From Fidelibacterota bacterium UBA2125 (lineage in GTDB: Bacteria; Fidelibacterota; Marinisomatia; Marinisomatales; S15-B10), in the NCBI GenBank assembly GCA_002329125.1, contig DCXX01000118.1, positions 1 to 15,108 of the forward strand: a stretch of 15,108 nt of DNA, given 5' to 3'. This document shows, piece after piece, positions 12,378 to 15,108 of the stretch. A program made the position numbers and the translations under genes. Under the pieces are notes generated by a model, which was not told where the DNA came from, did no database searches, and was given only the letters and a program-made list of their open reading frames with translations. How positions within the stretch are numbered: position 1 is the stretch's first letter; each line of letters opens with the position of its first letter.

Positions 12378-15108
12378 ATGATGCGTAGTTATTCTTTTTG
12401 TCTGTTCTTTTTTTCTCTTCTAACATACTCAACCGCTGCCAGCACCCCGGATCGACACCCGGTCAGGGACGCCGCACTTCAGCTTGAAAGAGTGAGCGGA
12501 CAGCGCCAGGCTCTGATGGATCATCAGGCCGAGCAAGAGCGCCGAATGATTGAGGCGAGCAAGAGGAGTGCCGCGGCGCGGGAGGAGGAGCGTGCCGGTC
12601 GATTCGTCCAGAAGCCTTCAGTGTATCAGCTCTCCGGGAGTGCATCGATTGAAGGGGTCGTATCCGATGACGACGGTAACCCCATTGCGGAGATAGACGT
12701 GTCCGTGGAATCGATGGAGGGCCACGGCGGAAGCTGGACTACTACAGACGCCGACGGTTTCTATCAGCTGACCGTTACCGCTGGCAGAAATCGTCTCTGG
12801 CTGGACAGCGGCGATCTCATCCCTGATTACATGTCCCCGCGGGATAAAGAAGTCCGTGCGGAAGAGGGCGCCACAGTTGTTGTCGATTTCGTTCTATACG
12901 TCACCGATGCCACCATCACCGGCGTGATCATGCTGGATGATTCTCCGTTAGTTGATGTTAGTATATCGGCAGACGGTTCCACCGGCTGGACGAACACGTC
13001 CTCTCAATCAGACGGAACATTCACGCTTGATGTGGCCAGCGAGGCCGACGCCAGCGGGGGATACGCCATCTGGGTGGACACATGGAACCTGACACAGGCG
13101 GCCCATTATGAGGAGAACTATAGAGGCGTCGTTTCCGGCACCGCCAATCTTACGATCCAGCTTCGATCTCCATCGGCGTGGGTGGAAGGAAAGGTGACCG
13201 ATGAGGACGCTAACCCGCTTGCGGATATCCGGGTGGACGCGAATCAGCATAGTACAGGCAATCACGCTGAAGCTTACACAGATGCCGACGGCTATTTCAA
13301 ACTCGGTGTGATTAAAGGACGGTGGTGGGTCCAGCCGGACAGCTGGTACACAATTCCTGAATACCTTGTACCTCATGGGGAGGAAGTGGCCATCGATGAA
13401 GGCGCGACAGTGACGCAAGATTTTGTCGCCTATTCTGCCGATGCCACCATAAGCGGCACCGTTCATTACGAAGGGGTGCCTCTCTTTGAGCCTTTCTCAA
13501 TCGGGGTGCATAGTGAACTGGGCTGGACCGAAACGAAGTCGAGAGAGGACGGCACCTATCTCCTGCCCGTGGCCAGCGAGGCCGACACCGAGGGGGGCTA
13601 CAGCGTATGGCTGAACAACTGGTCACTGCCTCCCGATCTGATCGTTCAGGAGAACTATAACGATGTCATGTCCGGAGCGACAGATATCGATTTTCATGTT
13701 GTTCCTCCAACATCCCGGATTGAAGGGAAAGTGGCGGATGAATCGGGGGATCCGATACCCAATGTCCGGGTGTGGGCCAATCGTGAGGATGGCGGAGGCG
13801 CCGGTGCCGGGGCCATGACTGACGCTTCCGGGTTCTTCTCAATCGGCGTCATGCACGGCCGCTGGCGGATCGGTGTGGACGGTGGGTACCTGAGACCCGA
13901 CTATCTCACTCCCAATGATAAAGTTGTGCGCGTAGAGGAGTCCGCCACAGTGACGGTGGATATGACCGTCTACTCGACAGATGCTGCTATCACGGGTACC
14001 GTTACACTGGACGGAGCGCCCGTCGCCGATTTGGGAGTGGAGACGCGCAGCCGTCTGGGGCGGACGCAGACGGTGACGGATCACAACGGTTCCTATACTC
14101 TCTCCGTTGCAAGCGCGGCTGATAGTGAAGGAGGCTATCACGTATGGCTCTACGATTTGGAGTTAGCCGAAAAGGTGTTTATTCTCAATGTCTACTACAA
14201 TCTCCCGTCCAATTCCAGCGGCATTAATTTTCGTCTCACCTACGCCAATGCGTGGGTAGAAGGCAAAGTGCTGGACGATGACGATACCCCTATCACTGAC
14301 GTGACAGTGTATGTCAATTCCGATGTGTCTCCCTGGAATCAAGCTCAGATCAAGACCGATGAGCTCGGATACTACAAAGTGGGTGTGGTTGAAGGGGAGT
14401 GGCACGTGCGTGTCGATGTCTGGGGACTGATACCTCATTACATGGCTTCCCGGGATACGGTGCTGTTCGTGGCCGAAGGAGCCACGGAAATGGTGGATCT
14501 ATCAGCGTACAAAGCAGATGCCACTATCACGGGTACGGTCTACCTCGATGAATCTCCTATCAGGGAGATTGGCATTCAGGCCAACGCCCCTTTGGGATGG
14601 ACGGAAACAAAGTCAACTGAAGACGGTAGCTACACACTCTCGGTGGCCAGTGAAGCCGATACGGATATGGGCTATTCGGTCTCGCTCCACGATTGGGAAC
14701 TGCCTGACAATACCTATGTTGAGAAACGGCATTACGACAATGTCCTGTCCGGATCTTCCGGCATAGAGTTTCACATTCACAAAACGTTGTCGGCTTTTGA
14801 GGGGCATGTCTTTTCACTGGCGACGGGTGAGCCGGTGGACAACGGGTGGGTGTGGGCGCGTGACGAAGCAAAAGACTGGGACAGAACTGTGGGGACGCAG
14901 CGCAACGGCAAGTTTCGCATGGCCGTTCCCAACGGAACTTACGATATTTTCGCCGGCGCCGGGGGCTATGACGGTCAACTGGTAGAGCGGGATGTAGAGA
15001 TCTTGGATGAAGTAATGGAGTATAATATCTATCTTGAGGGTGACGGCCCGACTGTCACACTGGATGACGATCCGAGTATGCCGCAATCGTTCGCTCTGCA
15101 CGCCAACT
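12378..15108 (+). CDS. Secreted multi-repeat protein (carboxypeptidase-regulatory-like domains), incomplete at window end
   Basis: A single frame runs from ATG 12378 (or the adjacent ATG 12381) to the window edge, 910 codons with no stop. Residues 1-21 form a signal peptide (MMRSYSFCLFFFSLLTYSTAA). Residues about 28-75 are a highly charged helical stretch. From 91 to 806 come four tandem units of 178-180 residues, each with two beta-sandwich-like halves. The first half looks like EGKVxDExxxP...TDxxGYF...PxY...EGATV; the second like DATITGTVxLD...LGWTxTxS...DGTY...VASEAD...GY. These are of the carboxypeptidase regulatory-like (transthyretin-like) type. A fifth, divergent half-unit follows (807-880). 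The last residues, PQSFALHAN, match the start of a T9SS-type C-terminal sorting tail that usually continues YPNPFNP, so only the end is missing. It is probably a cell-surface or extracellular adhesive or structural protein. GC is visibly higher than in the minus-strand operon. Confidence 0.85.
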   Translation, partial: MMRSYSFCLFFFSLLTYSTAASTPDRHPVRDAALQLERVSGQRQALMDHQAEQERRMIEASKRSAAAREEERAGRFVQKPSVYQLSGSASIEGVVSDDDGNPIAEIDVSVESMEGHGGSWTTTDADGFYQLTVTAGRNRLWLDSGDLIPDYMSPRDKEVRAEEGATVVVDFVLYVTDATITGVIMLDDSPLVDVSISADGSTGWTNTSSQSDGTFTLDVASEADASGGYAIWVDTWNLTQAAHYEENYRGVVSGTANLTIQLRSPSAWVEGKVTDEDANPLADIRVDANQHSTGNHAEAYTDADGYFKLGVIKGRWWVQPDSWYTIPEYLVPHGEEVAIDEGATVTQDFVAYSADATISGTVHYEGVPLFEPFSIGVHSELGWTETKSREDGTYLLPVASEADTEGGYSVWLNNWSLPPDLIVQENYNDVMSGATDIDFHVVPPTSRIEGKVADESGDPIPNVRVWANREDGGGAGAGAMTDASGFFSIGVMHGRWRIGVDGGYLRPDYLTPNDKVVRVEESATVTVDMTVYSTDAAITGTVTLDGAPVADLGVETRSRLGRTQTVTDHNGSYTLSVASAADSEGGYHVWLYDLELAEKVFILNVYYNLPSNSSGINFRLTYANAWVEGKVLDDDDTPITDVTVYVNSDVSPWNQAQIKTDELGYYKVGVVEGEWHVRVDVWGLIPHYMASRDTVLFVAEGATEMVDLSAYKADATITGTVYLDESPIREIGIQANAPLGWTETKSTEDGSYTLSVASEADTDMGYSVSLHDWELPDNTYVEKRHYDNVLSGSSGIEFHIHKTLSAFEGHVFSLATGEPVDNGWVWARDEAKDWDRTVGTQRNGKFRMAVPNGTYDIFAGAGGYDGQLVERDVEILDEVMEYNIYLEGDGPTVTLDDDPSMPQSFALHAN
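12648..14795 (+). repeat. Four tandem units of about 179 codons within the secreted protein gene
   Basis: Unit boundaries by the EGKV-type start are 12648-13181, 13182-13718, 13719-14255 and 14256-14795, that is 178, 179, 179 and 180 codons. The second-half marker VASEAD or VASAAD recurs once per unit. Units 1 and 2 share the 18 nt identity gtggccagcgaggccgac at 13032 and 13569, exactly 537 bp apart. The protein copies are diverged, but the length is nearly constant, which indicates duplication of the paired-domain block and not of single domains. Confidence 0.85.

Noticed and set aside
13008..13466. Long open frames antisense to the repeat-protein gene
   Set aside because: They have no ribosome site and a composition that merely mirrors GC-rich codons of the sense gene. 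The sense frame is open for 910 codons with clear domains.

Overview
The window looks like an accessory region of a marine or anaerobic bacterium of the FCB group, with Marinimicrobia or a relative the best guess. Three things point there: a CBM9-like/DUF5916 outer-membrane barrel gene, a secreted repeat protein whose open end reads into the start of a T9SS-type sorting tail (PQSFALHAN, where family members usually continue YPNPFNP), and a broken GH20 hexosaminidase of Bacteroidota type. No marker gene is present, so the taxonomy is inference.

Layout. Bases 1-152 hold the edge of another locus, with a signal-peptide-like reading frame cut short. From 11332 down to 120 on the minus strand runs a tightly packed set of seven genes. 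In order of transcription they are: a HyuA-type ATPase (666 aa), a small four-cysteine zinc-ribbon protein (124 aa), a second HyuA-type ATPase (708 aa), a HyuB-type subunit (686 aa), a divergent URO-D-fold protein (318 aa), a PaaK-type acyl-CoA ligase (442 aa) and a DUF5916 outer-membrane protein (715 aa). From 11333 to 12306 lie a probable promoter region and gene debris on the plus strand, including the C-terminal part of a GH20 enzyme. From 12378 to the window end there is one long GC-richer plus-strand gene. It encodes a secreted protein with four near-identical-length units of about 179 residues, and it runs off the window.

How the genes fit together. Two HyuA paralogs plus HyuB plus a zinc-ribbon gamma protein is the subunit set of acetophenone carboxylase (alpha, alpha', beta, gamma). 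The gene order and sizes also parallel the apcABCDE operon of Aromatoleum as I remember it, including a fifth protein of about 35 kDa. A CoA ligase directly downstream matches the logic of that pathway: ATP-dependent carboxylation of a ketone to a beta-keto acid, then activation of the acid as a CoA thioester ready for thiolytic cleavage. The best reading is a biotin-independent ketone carboxylase and ligase module. The substrate is unknown, and no thiolase or alcohol dehydrogenase is in the window. The fifth protein has a URO-D fold but lacks the catalytic residues of known URO-D families. One HyuA paralog has altered ATPase motifs. These two are the least understood parts of the system.
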